This document shows positions 25,689 to 33,219 of a DNA stretch of 64,000 bases, piece by piece (within the stretch, counting starts at the first letter, position 1; each line of letters begins with the position of its first letter). A model generated the notes under the pieces. It did no database searches, was not told the origin of the DNA, and saw nothing but the letters and a program-made list of their open reading frames with translations. The stretch is from Oscillospiraceae bacterium (GTDB lineage Bacteria > Bacillota > Clostridia > Oscillospirales > CAG-272), in contig SVQY01000002.1 of assembly GCA_015065135.1 (NCBI GenBank), positions 36,734 to 100,733 of the forward strand, given 5' to 3'. Both the position numbers and the translations under genes were made by a program.

Positions 25689-26869
25689 ACGCTTCCTCCC
25701 GCGGCACCGATGCCGGCAAAAAGCGTAACCGAAAACACGACCATCACAAAAAGGCAGGCGATCACCGCCAGAAAATAACCATACACCGCCGCCATTTCAG
25801 AAAGGATCCGCTCCTCACCATCGCATCCCAAAAGCTTGGCTACGGAGCCGCCGAGCAGAAACGTGATCCTCCCGATCACCACCGAGAGCAGTATGGGCAG
25901 GAAGATCAACAGTAGAACAACGAGCATTCCCACACCCGTTACCGATCGCAGATATTGTACGCTGCCCGCCACTGTGCGCAGCGCTTCCGAAACCGAACCG
26001 CCCACCACCGGCAGAAAGCTGCCCGCAGCAAAACGCATAGCGCGCAGCGCCAGCGTGTCGCTCCCCTTGGCCAATACCGTTTGCATACCCAGCACGCCAC
26101 ATAGCAGCGTCATCAAAAAGGAAAGCGCCAGCACAAAGGTCCGCTTGATCAAAAAAGCGATCGAGCGCAGGTTGAAGCGACCCGAGACGGCATCCGGCAG
26201 GGCCAGCGCAAGGCAGATGCCGGCGACCGGCATCACCGTCGAGCTGACCGCAGTTTCCAGCACCGAAAGGAACAGCGTAAGGATCCCATGATTGGCTGCA
26301 GCAATGCCAACGTTGCCCCCCATCGCATACAAAATACCCATCAGCGGCAACGCCGCAGCGCAAAATCCACGCAGGGTCTTAAAAAAGGAAAATATCTGCA
26401 AAAAGCGATCACGTTGCAGAGAAAACAATACCGCGACCAGCGTGATCGTACCGCAAAAGGAGAGTGCGGCGGAAAGGCCGCCGTCCAGATTTTTGCTCAC
26501 ACTGCGAAACACCGCCGAGATGAGCAGCACGCCGCAAATCTGTGCCAGCAGCTGTAGATTTTCACGCAAGGCAAGTCCGGTAGCGCGTCCCAAGGCGGAT
26601 AGCAGTGCCGCAGCGCTGCCGGCCTCCTTGACTCCTACGGCCAGCTGCTCCGGGTCGGTGCTGAAAAAATTCTCCGGCAGCAACGTGACGACCTCCTGCG
26701 GCAGCATATCCAGCAGTTCCCGCCAATAGGGCGCAACAGTTTCCGCCTCCGGCTGCGCCGTGATGTCTGCTGCATCTCCCTCTGTTTCGGCAGCAGCGAC
26801 AAGAAAAAAGGGGGACGATACCAACAAAAAAAGCAGCAAAAACGCACACCGTATGCCTATTTTTTTCAA
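25685..26869 (-). CDS. spoIIIAE: Stage III sporulation protein AE
   Basis: 394 aa with a signal-like N-terminus and about seven or eight transmembrane helices, the polytopic core of the SpoIIIA complex. The start is TTG, overlapping the AD stop, with AAGGAG upstream. Characteristic parts include SVSKNLDGGLSAALSFCG and SFLPVVGGSVSEAL. Confidence 0.92.
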   Translation of the reverse strand: MKKIGIRCAFLLLFLLVSSPFFLVAAAETEGDAADITAQPEAETVAPYWRELLDMLPQEVVTLLPENFFSTDPEQLAVGVKEAGSAAALLSALGRATGLALRENLQLLAQICGVLLISAVFRSVSKNLDGGLSAALSFCGTITLVAVLFSLQRDRFLQIFSFFKTLRGFCAAALPLMGILYAMGGNVGIAAANHGILTLFLSVLETAVSSTVMPVAGICLALALPDAVSGRFNLRSIAFLIKRTFVLALSFLMTLLCGVLGMQTVLAKGSDTLALRAMRFAAGSFLPVVGGSVSEALRTVAGSVQYLRSVTGVGMLVVLLLIFLPILLSVVIGRITFLLGGSVAKLLGCDGEERILSEMAAVYGYFLAVIACLFVMVVFSVTLFAGIGAAGGSV

Positions 26870-27252
26870 AATTTCAACAGCTCCTTTGCAATCTCCAGCA
26901 CCGCATCCACCAATGGCAGGCAGAGCACCAGTATCTCCAGCTTTCCAAAAAGCAGCACGCCGCTGCCAAGCGTATTTTCACCAAGATCTCTACAGATCGA
27001 GGCGGCAAATTCACAGATCAGCGCAATGCCGGTAGCTCGCAGGATCGGTGTGGCATATTCGCCGGCCCCCGCCAAAGAAAAAAGCGTGCGCAGCCGCTCG
27101 ACCACAGGTCCGTAGAGCAGGATCGAGGCACCGATCATCAAAAGCGTTGCCGCAAGGCGAATGGGCAGCGCCATCGTTGCCCGCAGCTCACGCACACACA
27201 GAATGAGCATCGCCGCCAAAAGCGCCACGCCCGTGATCTGCAGCACCCCCAT
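26866..27252 (-). CDS. spoIIIAD: Stage III sporulation protein AD
   Basis: 128 aa, four hydrophobic helices with the family pattern PILRATGIALICEFAASICRDLGEN and a final LPLVDAVLEIAKELL. Overlaps spoIIIAE; the AC stop is 3 bp upstream. Confidence 0.92.
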   Translation of the reverse strand: MGVLQITGVALLAAMLILCVRELRATMALPIRLAATLLMIGASILLYGPVVERLRTLFSLAGAGEYATPILRATGIALICEFAASICRDLGENTLGSGVLLFGKLEILVLCLPLVDAVLEIAKELLKF

Positions 27253-27255
27253 CGT

Positions 27256-27450
27256 TTAAAACCCAAAAATGCCGCGCACGGTATCAAAAAGTGCTGCGAT
27301 CTCTTGCACCAACATCAAAAAAACCACAATTACCCCGGCAACGGTAACGAAATTCGCGTGCTCGTCCCTGCCGTTCTTTTGCAGGATCTGCGCAGCAATG
27401 GCAACCAAAAGTCCCACACCCGCCACACGCAGGATCAGGCTGACGTCCAT
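27256..27450 (-). CDS. spoIIIAC: Stage III sporulation protein AC
   Basis: 64 aa from ATG 27450; the longer track ORF extends into spoIIIAB. The length and the segment LRVAGVGLLVAIAAQILQKN followed by GRDEHANFVTVAGVI match SpoIIIAC closely. Two helices. AAAGGAGAAAAA precedes the start. Confidence 0.92.
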   Translation of the reverse strand: MDVSLILRVAGVGLLVAIAAQILQKNGRDEHANFVTVAGVIVVFLMLVQEIAALFDTVRGIFGF

Positions 27451-27461
27451 TTTTTCTCCTT

Positions 27462-27944
27462 TCACAGTAACATCAATATCAATAACACGGCCGCCGAAAG
27501 AGGCAGCACGATCGCCATTTTCTCGCGCTTGGGCAGCTCGGCACGCAAGCGATCGCAACACGCCGTCAGCCGCTCGGCACAGTAGGAGCAGCTGCGCAGC
27601 TGCTCCTCGCGGTATCCGCCGCCCAGCTGCCGCGCAAAATCGGCCAACAACGCACATTCCTCCTCCGGCAAAAGCAGGTGGCAGGCACTTAATAGCGACG
27701 GCATATCTGTCAAGTCCTCACCGTCATCCAAGCCGCAATCGCGCAGGATGCGTGGGTCGCATTTTTTCAATATCCCCCCTATTGGTATGGAAAAACAGTC
27801 GATCTGGCTGCGCAAGAGAGAAACCAGGGCAAGGAAGCCCTCCGCCTGCCGGCAGCGCCTTCTTTCGTAGGCAAAAAGCACTAAGCTCACTCCCGAGCCG
27901 GCAAGCAGCAGTAAGAAGCATCCAAGCCATCTATAAAAGCCCAT
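27462..27944 (-). CDS. spoIIIAB: Stage III sporulation protein AB
   Basis: 160 aa, with helices at both ends and a soluble helical middle whose topology resembles GspF of type II secretion. The N-terminal helix is followed by YERRRCRQAEGFLALVSLLRSQI, where the family has R-x-LE...L.. LE.EI. Start overlaps the AA stop; GGGAGG precedes it. Confidence 0.9.
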   Translation of the reverse strand: MGFYRWLGCFLLLLAGSGVSLVLFAYERRRCRQAEGFLALVSLLRSQIDCFSIPIGGILKKCDPRILRDCGLDDGEDLTDMPSLLSACHLLLPEEECALLADFARQLGGGYREEQLRSCSYCAERLTACCDRLRAELPKREKMAIVLPLSAAVLLILMLL

Positions 27945-28848
27945 CCGCTGCCTCCCAGTCGGTTACATCAAGGTCAAAATCCATCTCGCCTGCGCGACGC
28001 GTGATGCGCACGTATGCGCCAAAGCAGCGCGCCTCGTGCAGAAGCCGCATACCCGGACGGCAAAGCAGCTCACCGATCTCCGCCGCGTGTGCGGTAGCCA
28101 GCAGCGGCACGCCGCAATTGTGCGCCTCCACGATCTCCTGCGCCTCCCCAAGATCGCCGATCTCATCGCACACGATCAGCTGCGCGGAAAGCGTTCTGGC
28201 GGCAATGGAAATGCCGCGGCCACGCGGATACCCCGAAAGCAGATCCAGCAAAAGGCCGCTGCTCTCCAGAGCATAGGAAAGCTCGCCGCGTGTATCCACG
28301 ACCGCCACGCGCAAAGGATGCTCACCCCCTGCCGCCAGCGCGATCACGCCGCGCAGCAGCGTGGTCTTGCCCACACCCGGCGGCGCATAGATCAAAACGC
28401 CCTTGCACAGTGCCATTTTGCGTAAAAGCCGATCGATCTCATGGCCGATCGACGGGGTGACGTGGGGGATCCTGACCACCAACGCAGTCGGCTCAAAGAT
28501 GCCCGTTATGCGCCCATCTACCACTCCCGCCTTGCCACAAACGCCTACTCGGATGCCGCCCTGTAGCGTCAGATACCCTTGACACACCGTTTCACTGTGC
28601 GCATAGAGAGAGCCATCGCACATGGCGAAAAGCAGATCGTCGAGCTCCTTACCCGAAAGCACTGTAGAAAGGCGCAGGTTCTGCCCGGCAACGGTGACCG
28701 ATGCCACACGACCACGGCGCAGTCGCAGCTCCTCCGGAAAAGCCCCTGCCGGCACCGTTTCCTCCACCTCGCGGCAAAGCTGCGGTGGCAGCAGCTCCAT
28801 AAGCGCCGAGGGCAATAACTGGCGGCGGCTGATGATGATATTTTGCAA
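27931..28848 (-). CDS. spoIIIAA: Stage III sporulation protein AA (secretion ATPase-like), TTG start proposed
   Basis: 305 aa if started at TTG 28848, close to the ~307 aa of B. subtilis SpoIIIAA. The ATG-started ORF (29010) is 54 codons longer but would run through a sigma-E-like promoter. An AAGGGGGGGCGGAGG purine tract lies just upstream of the TTG. The protein has the SpoIIIAA N-terminal domain (RLRRGRVASVTVAG, QGYLTLQGGIRVGVCG) and an ATPase core with Walker A APPGVGKTTLLR and Walker B LIVCDEIGD. It resembles type II/IV secretion ATPases and energises the mother-cell-to-forespore channel. Confidence 0.9.
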   Translation of the reverse strand: MQNIIISRRQLLPSALMELLPPQLCREVEETVPAGAFPEELRLRRGRVASVTVAGQNLRLSTVLSGKELDDLLFAMCDGSLYAHSETVCQGYLTLQGGIRVGVCGKAGVVDGRITGIFEPTALVVRIPHVTPSIGHEIDRLLRKMALCKGVLIYAPPGVGKTTLLRGVIALAAGGEHPLRVAVVDTRGELSYALESSGLLLDLLSGYPRGRGISIAARTLSAQLIVCDEIGDLGEAQEIVEAHNCGVPLLATAHAAEIGELLCRPGMRLLHEARCFGAYVRITRRAGEMDFDLDVTDWEAADGLL

Positions 28849-28872
28849 ATCCTCCGCCCCCCCTTCTAAAGT

Positions 28873-28901
28873 ACTATATGCGCCGAGCATCAAAAAAATG
28901 C
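28873..28901 (-). promoter_or_regulatory. Sigma-E-like sporulation promoter of the spoIIIA operon
   Basis: Minus strand GCATTTT, 14 bp, CATATAGT, close to the sigma-E pattern (ATATT-like -35 and CATACAAT-like -10 with 14-15 bp spacing). The predicted transcript would begin about 18 nt upstream of the TTG at 28848. spoIIIA is sigma-E-controlled in B. subtilis. Confidence 0.6.
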
Positions 28902-28962
28902 CGGCCGTCATTTTGTAGGCGGCGCGGCATTCTGGTACCATAAAGTCTTTCTTTTTTGGTGC

Positions 28963-28991
28963 TTTTCTTTGTGTCAGATGCAGAGTATAAT
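28963..28991 (+). promoter_or_regulatory. Probable promoter for pdxY
   Basis: Perfect TATAAT at 28986-28991, 35 bp upstream of the ATG; the -35 region 17 bp upstream (TTTTCT) is weak. Confidence 0.4.
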
Positions 28992-29026
28992 CATAGCATA
29001 CCCAAAACATAAAGGGGGATCACACA

Positions 29027-29860
29027 ATGGATAAAAAAGTATTAACGGTACAGGACATCTCCTGCGTGGGGCAATGCTCGCTCACCGTGGCGCTGCCCAT
29101 TATTTCGGCCTGCGGCATCGAGACGGCCATTCTGCCCTCCGCAGTGCTCTCCACCCACACCGGAGGCTTTTCGGGTTGGACCTTCCGCGATCTGACCGAC
29201 GACATTCCCGGCATCGTGGATCATTGGGAAAAGGAGAAGCTCACATTTGATGCCATCTACACCGGTTATCTCGGCAGCATGCGCCAGATCGATCTTGTTA
29301 AGGATATGTTCGCCCGTCTTTCCGCCGACGGCTGCTTGAAGATCGTAGATCCTGCCATGGCAGATCACGGCAAGCTCTACTACGGCTTTGATGAGGCCTT
29401 TGCCCACCATATGGGAAGCCTTTGCGGCATGGCAGATATGGCGCTGCCCAATATCACCGAGGCCTGCATGATGACCGACACCCCTTATATTGAGGAAGGG
29501 TATGATGAGACGTATATCCGCACGCTGATGGAAAAGGTATTGGCGCTTGGTGCCAAGACCGTGGTGCTGACCGGCGTCTGCTACCGCACGGGCGAGCTCG
29601 GTATCGCTATCCTTTCCAAGGGCGACAAGGAGATCTCCTACTACTATCACGAAAAGCTGGATAAGAGCTGCCACGGTACCGGCGACATTTTTGCCTCTGC
29701 CTTCACCGGCGCGCTGGTGCGCGGCAAGACCCCTCTGGAGGCCGCCCGCGTAGCAGGCAACTTCACACTGGCCGGCATGAAGGGCACCGCGCCCGACCAC
29801 TGGTACGGCACGCAATTTGAAAAAGCGATCCCCGTCCTTTTGGAGGAGCTGAGCAAATAA
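29027..29860 (+). CDS. pdxY: Pyridoxal/pyridoxamine kinase
   Basis: 277 aa, ribokinase-fold vitamin kinase. Motifs: VQDISCVGQCSLTVALP at the N-terminus, THTGGFSGWTF, KIVDPAMADHGKLY and the C-terminal anion-hole/catalytic CHGTGDIFASAFTGAL with its Asp. It phosphorylates vitamin B6 vitamers in the salvage route to PLP. GGGGGATCAC precedes the ATG. Confidence 0.9.
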   Translation: MDKKVLTVQDISCVGQCSLTVALPIISACGIETAILPSAVLSTHTGGFSGWTFRDLTDDIPGIVDHWEKEKLTFDAIYTGYLGSMRQIDLVKDMFARLSADGCLKIVDPAMADHGKLYYGFDEAFAHHMGSLCGMADMALPNITEACMMTDTPYIEEGYDETYIRTLMEKVLALGAKTVVLTGVCYRTGELGIAILSKGDKEISYYYHEKLDKSCHGTGDIFASAFTGALVRGKTPLEAARVAGNFTLAGMKGTAPDHWYGTQFEKAIPVLLEELSK

Positions 29861-29893
29861 AAAAGAAAGCCGACACCGTCGGCTTTCTTTTTT
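29859..29893. terminator. Bidirectional intrinsic terminator
   Basis: AAAAAAGAAAGCCGAC / GTCGGCTTTCTTTTTT with a 3-nt loop, between pdxY and the convergent DUF1893 gene. Confidence 0.85.
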
Positions 29894-30326
29894 ATTTGCT
29901 TTTCGCCCTCAGCTCCGCGAGGCTTCGGCGAATACGCGCCAGCGCATCGGCCGGGTCAACGGCATCGGCAACAGCGCTCTCAATGGGGCAAAATCCATCG
30001 CCGGCGCGATTGCGGATCTGCGGCACAAGCGCATCAAAATGCGCTAAAATCCCATAACGTGTCAGAGTTTTTTGCGCGATCTCGCTCATCACGCCTGCCC
30101 ACACCTCACGCACGCCAAGCAGCACGTAAAGGTATGCGGCGCCTGCACCCACCACCTTATCGGCAGCGCAAAAGCCCTGCAGGGGCGTGCCGTTATCCAG
30201 CAAGGAAAGCAGCGGTGCAACCCCTCTTGCGGTGGCGGTATACCGCATCTCCCCAAGGCAAAGCGCACAGGTTAAATGCTCCGCCTCCAGCAGCTCCTTG
30301 GCGCGTACGGTATCCTGCCGCATCAT
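29892..30326 (-). CDS. DUF1893 family protein
   Basis: 144 aa. The order of TCALCLGE, RGVAPLLSLLD, GFCAADKVVGAGAAYLYVLLG and YGILAHFDALVPQIRNRAGDGFCPIE matches DUF1893, a family with a cytidine-deaminase-like fold whose function is unknown. Both cysteine-containing segments typical of the fold are present. Its start overlaps the AKR stop by 4 bp, so the two genes are translationally coupled. Confidence 0.8.
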   Translation of the reverse strand: MMRQDTVRAKELLEAEHLTCALCLGEMRYTATARGVAPLLSLLDNGTPLQGFCAADKVVGAGAAYLYVLLGVREVWAGVMSEIAQKTLTRYGILAHFDALVPQIRNRAGDGFCPIESAVADAVDPADALARIRRSLAELRAKSK

Positions 30327-31444
30327 TGCAATCGGCGGGTAAAATCCGCCATGATCTCAGAGATCTTGATCTGCTGCGGGCAGACCGCCTCGCAGCTACG
30401 GCAGCCCACGCAGGCACTCGGCTGCTTGTCGGCATCCACACGGCTCAGCGCCATCGGTGCGATAAATCCGCCGCCGGTGAAGGCGTGCTCGTTATACAGC
30501 TTGATAAGGCGAGGAATATCCAGCCCCTGCGGACAGTATTCCACACAGTAGCGGCAGTTGGTACACGGCACAATGTTCTTCAGCATATCCGAGGCGATCT
30601 CCAAAACACAGCCAAATTCCGCACCGTTCAGGGGCTTATTGCTTTCGTAGGTAGCAATGTTTTCAGAGAGCTGCTGCATATTTGACATACCCGAAAGGGT
30701 CACGGTCACGTCGGGAATGCTCTGCAAAAAGCGGAAGGCCAGCGCCACCGTGCTTTCGTCGGGGCGAATGGCAGAAAGCGCCTTGGCGTGCTCGCCGCCG
30801 ACGTTTGCCAGCTTGCCGCCGCGCAGGGGCTCCATGACCCAAACGGGAATATTGTACTCCCGCAGCAGCTCCACCTTCTCCTTAGCCTCCTGGAAATGCC
30901 AGTCCAGATAATTGATCTGCAGCTGACCGAACTCCATATCCTTGCCGTATGCCTCCAAAAAGCGGCGCATGGTGTCAAGGCTTGCATGGGCGGAGAAGCC
31001 GAGGTGGCGGATGCGCCCCGCATCCCGCTGCTTGATGAGATAATCGTAGATGCCGTTGGCAGGATCCAGATAGCCGTCAATATTCATTTCGCAGACGTTG
31101 TGGAACAGATAAAAATCAAAGTAGGAAACGCGACAGCGCTCCAGCTGCTTTTCAAAGATCTCCTCCACCTTACCCATATTGGAAAGATCGTAGCCGGGGA
31201 ATTTGCTTGCCAGCATAAAGCTCTCGCGCGGATAAGCCGAAAGGAGCTTGCCCATCATCGGCTCGGATTCTCCGTTGTGGTACCCCCACGCCGTATCGTA
31301 ATAGTTCACGCCCTTTTCCATAGCGTATGCCACCATTTCGGCACTTTTTGCCTCATCGATGTGGCCGTCCGCAGTCACGGGCAGGCGCATAGCGCCAAGG
31401 CCCAGTGCAGAGATCTGCTTGCCTTGAAAGGATCTATAGATCAT
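30323..31444 (-). CDS. Aldo/keto reductase with C-terminal 4Fe-4S ferredoxin domain
   Basis: 373 aa. The AKR barrel (about 1-270) shows LGLGAMRLP, YYDTAWGYHNGESE with the catalytic Asp/Tyr region, and KFPGYDLSN. The C-terminal domain has two cysteine clusters (CTNCRYCVEYCPQGLDIP and CVGCRSCEAVCPQQI) for two 4Fe-4S clusters. Such fusions are common in anaerobes and presumably draw electrons from ferredoxin; the substrate is unknown. AAGGAGG precedes the start. Confidence 0.93.
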   Translation of the reverse strand: MIYRSFQGKQISALGLGAMRLPVTADGHIDEAKSAEMVAYAMEKGVNYYDTAWGYHNGESEPMMGKLLSAYPRESFMLASKFPGYDLSNMGKVEEIFEKQLERCRVSYFDFYLFHNVCEMNIDGYLDPANGIYDYLIKQRDAGRIRHLGFSAHASLDTMRRFLEAYGKDMEFGQLQINYLDWHFQEAKEKVELLREYNIPVWVMEPLRGGKLANVGGEHAKALSAIRPDESTVALAFRFLQSIPDVTVTLSGMSNMQQLSENIATYESNKPLNGAEFGCVLEIASDMLKNIVPCTNCRYCVEYCPQGLDIPRLIKLYNEHAFTGGGFIAPMALSRVDADKQPSACVGCRSCEAVCPQQIKISEIMADFTRRLQ

Positions 31445-31473
31445 ACCCTTACCTCCTTTGTTTCATCTCTTTT

Positions 31474-31502
31474 ATTTTACAATATTTTTGTCTGTTTGGC
31501 AA
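31474..31502 (-). promoter_or_regulatory. Promoter for the AKR/DUF1893 operon
   Basis: Minus strand TTGCCA, 17 bp, TAAAAT, about 30 bp upstream of the start codon. Confidence 0.6.
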
Positions 31503-31560
31503 GTGCTTTTTTGTGGAAGCGTGTGTCGCTTTTTGCAAACGATTTTTTGCCGTGTGGGAC

Positions 31561-31589
31561 TTGACAAGACGGTCGCTTTTGGATATAAT
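31561..31589 (+). promoter_or_regulatory. Consensus promoter of tRNA-Gly
   Basis: Perfect TTGACA, 17 bp, perfect TATAAT, 14 bp upstream of the mature tRNA. Confidence 0.85.
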
Positions 31590-31603
31590 AAGAATGTTGC
31601 TAT

Positions 31604-31677
31604 GCAGGCATAGTCTAGTGGTAAAACCTCAGCTTCCCAAGCTGATGCTGCGGGTTCGATTCCCGTTGCCTGCTCCA
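31604..31677 (+). tRNA. tRNA-Gly(CCC), CCA encoded; probable prophage integration site
   Basis: Acceptor arm GCAGGCA / TGCCTGC, D-arm with AGTGGTA, anticodon stem TCAGC / GCTGA closing loop TTCCCAA (anticodon CCC), T-arm with GGTTCGATTCC, discriminator T and encoded CCA. Phage genes begin less than 500 bp downstream, and tRNA 3' ends are the usual attachment sites, so the att core is probably in its 3' half. The second att copy is outside the window. Confidence 0.93.
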
Positions 31678-31685
31678 AAAACGGA

Positions 31686-31731
31686 AAAATCTCTGGAATG
31701 CCCGTAAATAGGGCGTTTCAGGGATTTTTTC
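31686..31731 (+). terminator. Probable tRNA-Gly terminator
   Basis: ATCTCTGGAATGCCC pairs with GGGCGTTTCAGGGAT (with G-T pairs) and a T tract follows. Confidence 0.6.
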
Positions 31732-32047
31732 TTTGTTTTATCGGGGTTTTGGTGTTCCGAAAATGTAAATTCGGGCTTGATTTTGTAAAGGCTGTGGCGA
31801 AAAGTTTTTCCGAAATCGGAAACTTTGCAACACGGATGCAACACGGAAAAGGGCTTGCAACACGTCTGCAACACGTCTGCAACACGGTTGCAACACGGTT
31901 TTTAAGGTGTGCGGCAGGGAGCCGGCGGGAGCGGGGAGCTGCTTCAAAACGGTGAGTGCGAGGAGGGTGCCTTGGGAGAGGTGCTCTCCTTTTTTTATTG
32001 CCAAATTCGGGCGGAGTTTTATGCTCCGCCCTTTTTTTAGTTCTCTT
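31732..32047. other. Non-coding left end of the prophage
   Basis: About 300 bp without a convincing gene: the ORFs here lack ribosome sites and read through repeats. It holds the GCAACACG array (listed separately) and an AT-rich stretch near 31990-32040. Probably the attachment-site flank. Confidence 0.5.
31827..31897 (+). repeat. Six GCAACACG direct repeats, mostly 11 bp apart
   Basis: GCAACACG occurs at 31827, 31838, 31857, 31868, 31879 and 31890, i.e. with steps of 11, 19, 11, 11 and 11 bp. The near-helical phasing suggests an array of protein-binding sites; the position beside the tRNA att site would suit integrase arm-type sites. Confidence 0.75.
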
Positions 32048-32087
32048 GCAAAATGGTGACTTTTGGAAAACCCATCCGTGGTAGCAT
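32048..32087 (+). promoter_or_regulatory. Putative phage late promoter, copy 1
   Basis: Contains a 33-bp sequence (including ATGGTGACTTTTGGAAAACC) identical to 47821-47853. In both copies a -10-like hexamer (TAGCAT here) begins 34 bp into the repeat, and a gene start follows about 70 bp later. No good -35 box is present, so an activator-dependent promoter is likely. Confidence 0.55.
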
Positions 32088-32154
32088 TGTGCCAAAGATA
32101 GCGCGCTTTTTTGTCTATAGCAACGCGCGACAACATTTTTGAGGAGGATTTTTT

Positions 32155-32685
32155 ATGGAAAAACGCGAGAGCAACCGCGAGGATCTGAACGGCCGTGACG
32201 CGACAGTCATCGACGGTGTGGTGATCGACGGCGAGCTGCTGCACGATGCGGCAGTGGGCGCCTTGAGCGGAATACCGCATGGAGCTGACGAGGCTGACGA
32301 GGGGAAACGGTTGGGGAGACCCAGTACCTACGATCCTGTTTATCTTGACATGGCGGTGGAGTATTTCTCGAAGCTGCACAAGGATGAGGAGTCCGGCGCG
32401 ATCCGCGTGCCCTCCCGTGTGTTCTTCGCACGGCACATCGGGCAGCCCCACACCACCGTGAAGCACTGGGAGAAGCTGTACCCCGAGTTCGGCGAAGCGA
32501 TTGCGGACGGCATCGAGCACGCCAAGGAGCTGCGCATCATGCTTGCCGAGAACAAGCTGTTGGATGGCGCATTCTCCAAATTCGTGCTGGCATCCGCCTA
32601 CGGCATGAGTGAGAAGACTGCCGTGGAGCTTTCCGGGGCAGAGAACGGCAAATTTGAGGTCAATATCCATGTGGTGCGGGATTGA
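32155..32685 (+). CDS. Phage terminase small subunit
   Basis: 176 aa. GRPSTYDPVYLDMAVEYF at the start of the DNA-binding domain, a helix-turn-helix region (VFFARHIGQPHTTVKHWEKLYPEF) and a C-terminal beta segment (KFEVNIHVV) are typical of small terminases that recognise the packaging site and recruit TerL. Preceded by GAGGAGG. The first 50 residues are an acidic extension. Confidence 0.82.
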   Translation: MEKRESNREDLNGRDATVIDGVVIDGELLHDAAVGALSGIPHGADEADEGKRLGRPSTYDPVYLDMAVEYFSKLHKDEESGAIRVPSRVFFARHIGQPHTTVKHWEKLYPEFGEAIADGIEHAKELRIMLAENKLLDGAFSKFVLASAYGMSEKTAVELSGAENGKFEVNIHVVRD

Positions 32686-33211
32686 GCTGTGGCGGATCGT
32701 GCCGGGTACCGATGACAAAATCGAGGTCAGCAATCTTGGGCGCGTGCGTTCTAACCTGCGCGACGGTCGCATCCTAAAAACGCAGAAGGATGCCAAGGGA
32801 TATGAACGGTGCCGGGTGACGATCAGAGGAAGGAAGATCACACTTAAGCTGCATCGGGCTGTAGCTGCAGCATTTATTGAAAATCCGCAGGGGCTGCCAC
32901 AGGTAAACCACAAGGACGGAAACAAGAGCAACAACACGGCTGCTAATCTGGAGTGGATTTCTGGTCTTGAGAACGCCCGACACGCGGTGCGAAGCGGTCT
33001 GTGGGAAAATGTTCTTGCAGCCTCTCGCGCAGAAAACGAACGGCGAAAAAGAGCGGTTCGGGCTACCAATATCAGCACAGGAGAAAGCGTGCTGTTTTCT
33101 TCGGTTTCGGAAGCCGAGCGCGCGATAGGCACCAGACACATTTGCGCGTGTATAAAAGGGGAACGCCGTCAAGCATGCGGCTTTACCTTTTGTTATGCAG
33201 AGGGGAGGTGA
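32669..33211 (+). CDS. HNH homing endonuclease (NUMOD4-HNH-NUMOD1)
   Basis: 180 aa from ATG 32669, overlapping the small terminase end. NUMOD4 (ELWRIVPGTDDKIEVSNLGRVRS-like) is followed by an HNH core (LHRAVAAAF ... VNHKDGNKSNNTAANLEW) and a NUMOD1-like DNA-binding tail (TGESVLFSSVSEAERAIG). It is a free-standing mobile gene placed between terS and terL, with lower GC than its neighbours. Such enzymes cleave allelic sites near their own gene. Confidence 0.92.
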   Translation: MWCGIELWRIVPGTDDKIEVSNLGRVRSNLRDGRILKTQKDAKGYERCRVTIRGRKITLKLHRAVAAAFIENPQGLPQVNHKDGNKSNNTAANLEWISGLENARHAVRSGLWENVLAASRAENERRKRAVRATNISTGESVLFSSVSEAERAIGTRHICACIKGERRQACGFTFCYAEGR

Positions 33212-33219
33212 TCTGCCGT

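Noticed and set aside
31472-31678. 68-aa minus-strand ORF starting MEQATGIEPAASAWEAE
   Set aside because: This is the antisense translation of the tRNA-Gly gene, a frequent false annotation.
31827-31897. CRISPR array
   Set aside because: The repeat unit is only about 8-11 bp with no spacer-sized unique sequences and no cas genes nearby.
31678-32155. Integrase gene at the left prophage end
   Set aside because: No frame with tyrosine or serine recombinase motifs exists here or elsewhere in the phage part; it must lie outside the window.
31738-33141. 467-aa minus-strand ORF across the prophage left end and the small terminase
   Set aside because: Runs through the GCAACACG repeats, the late promoter and two plus-strand genes; no ribosome site or recognisable domain.
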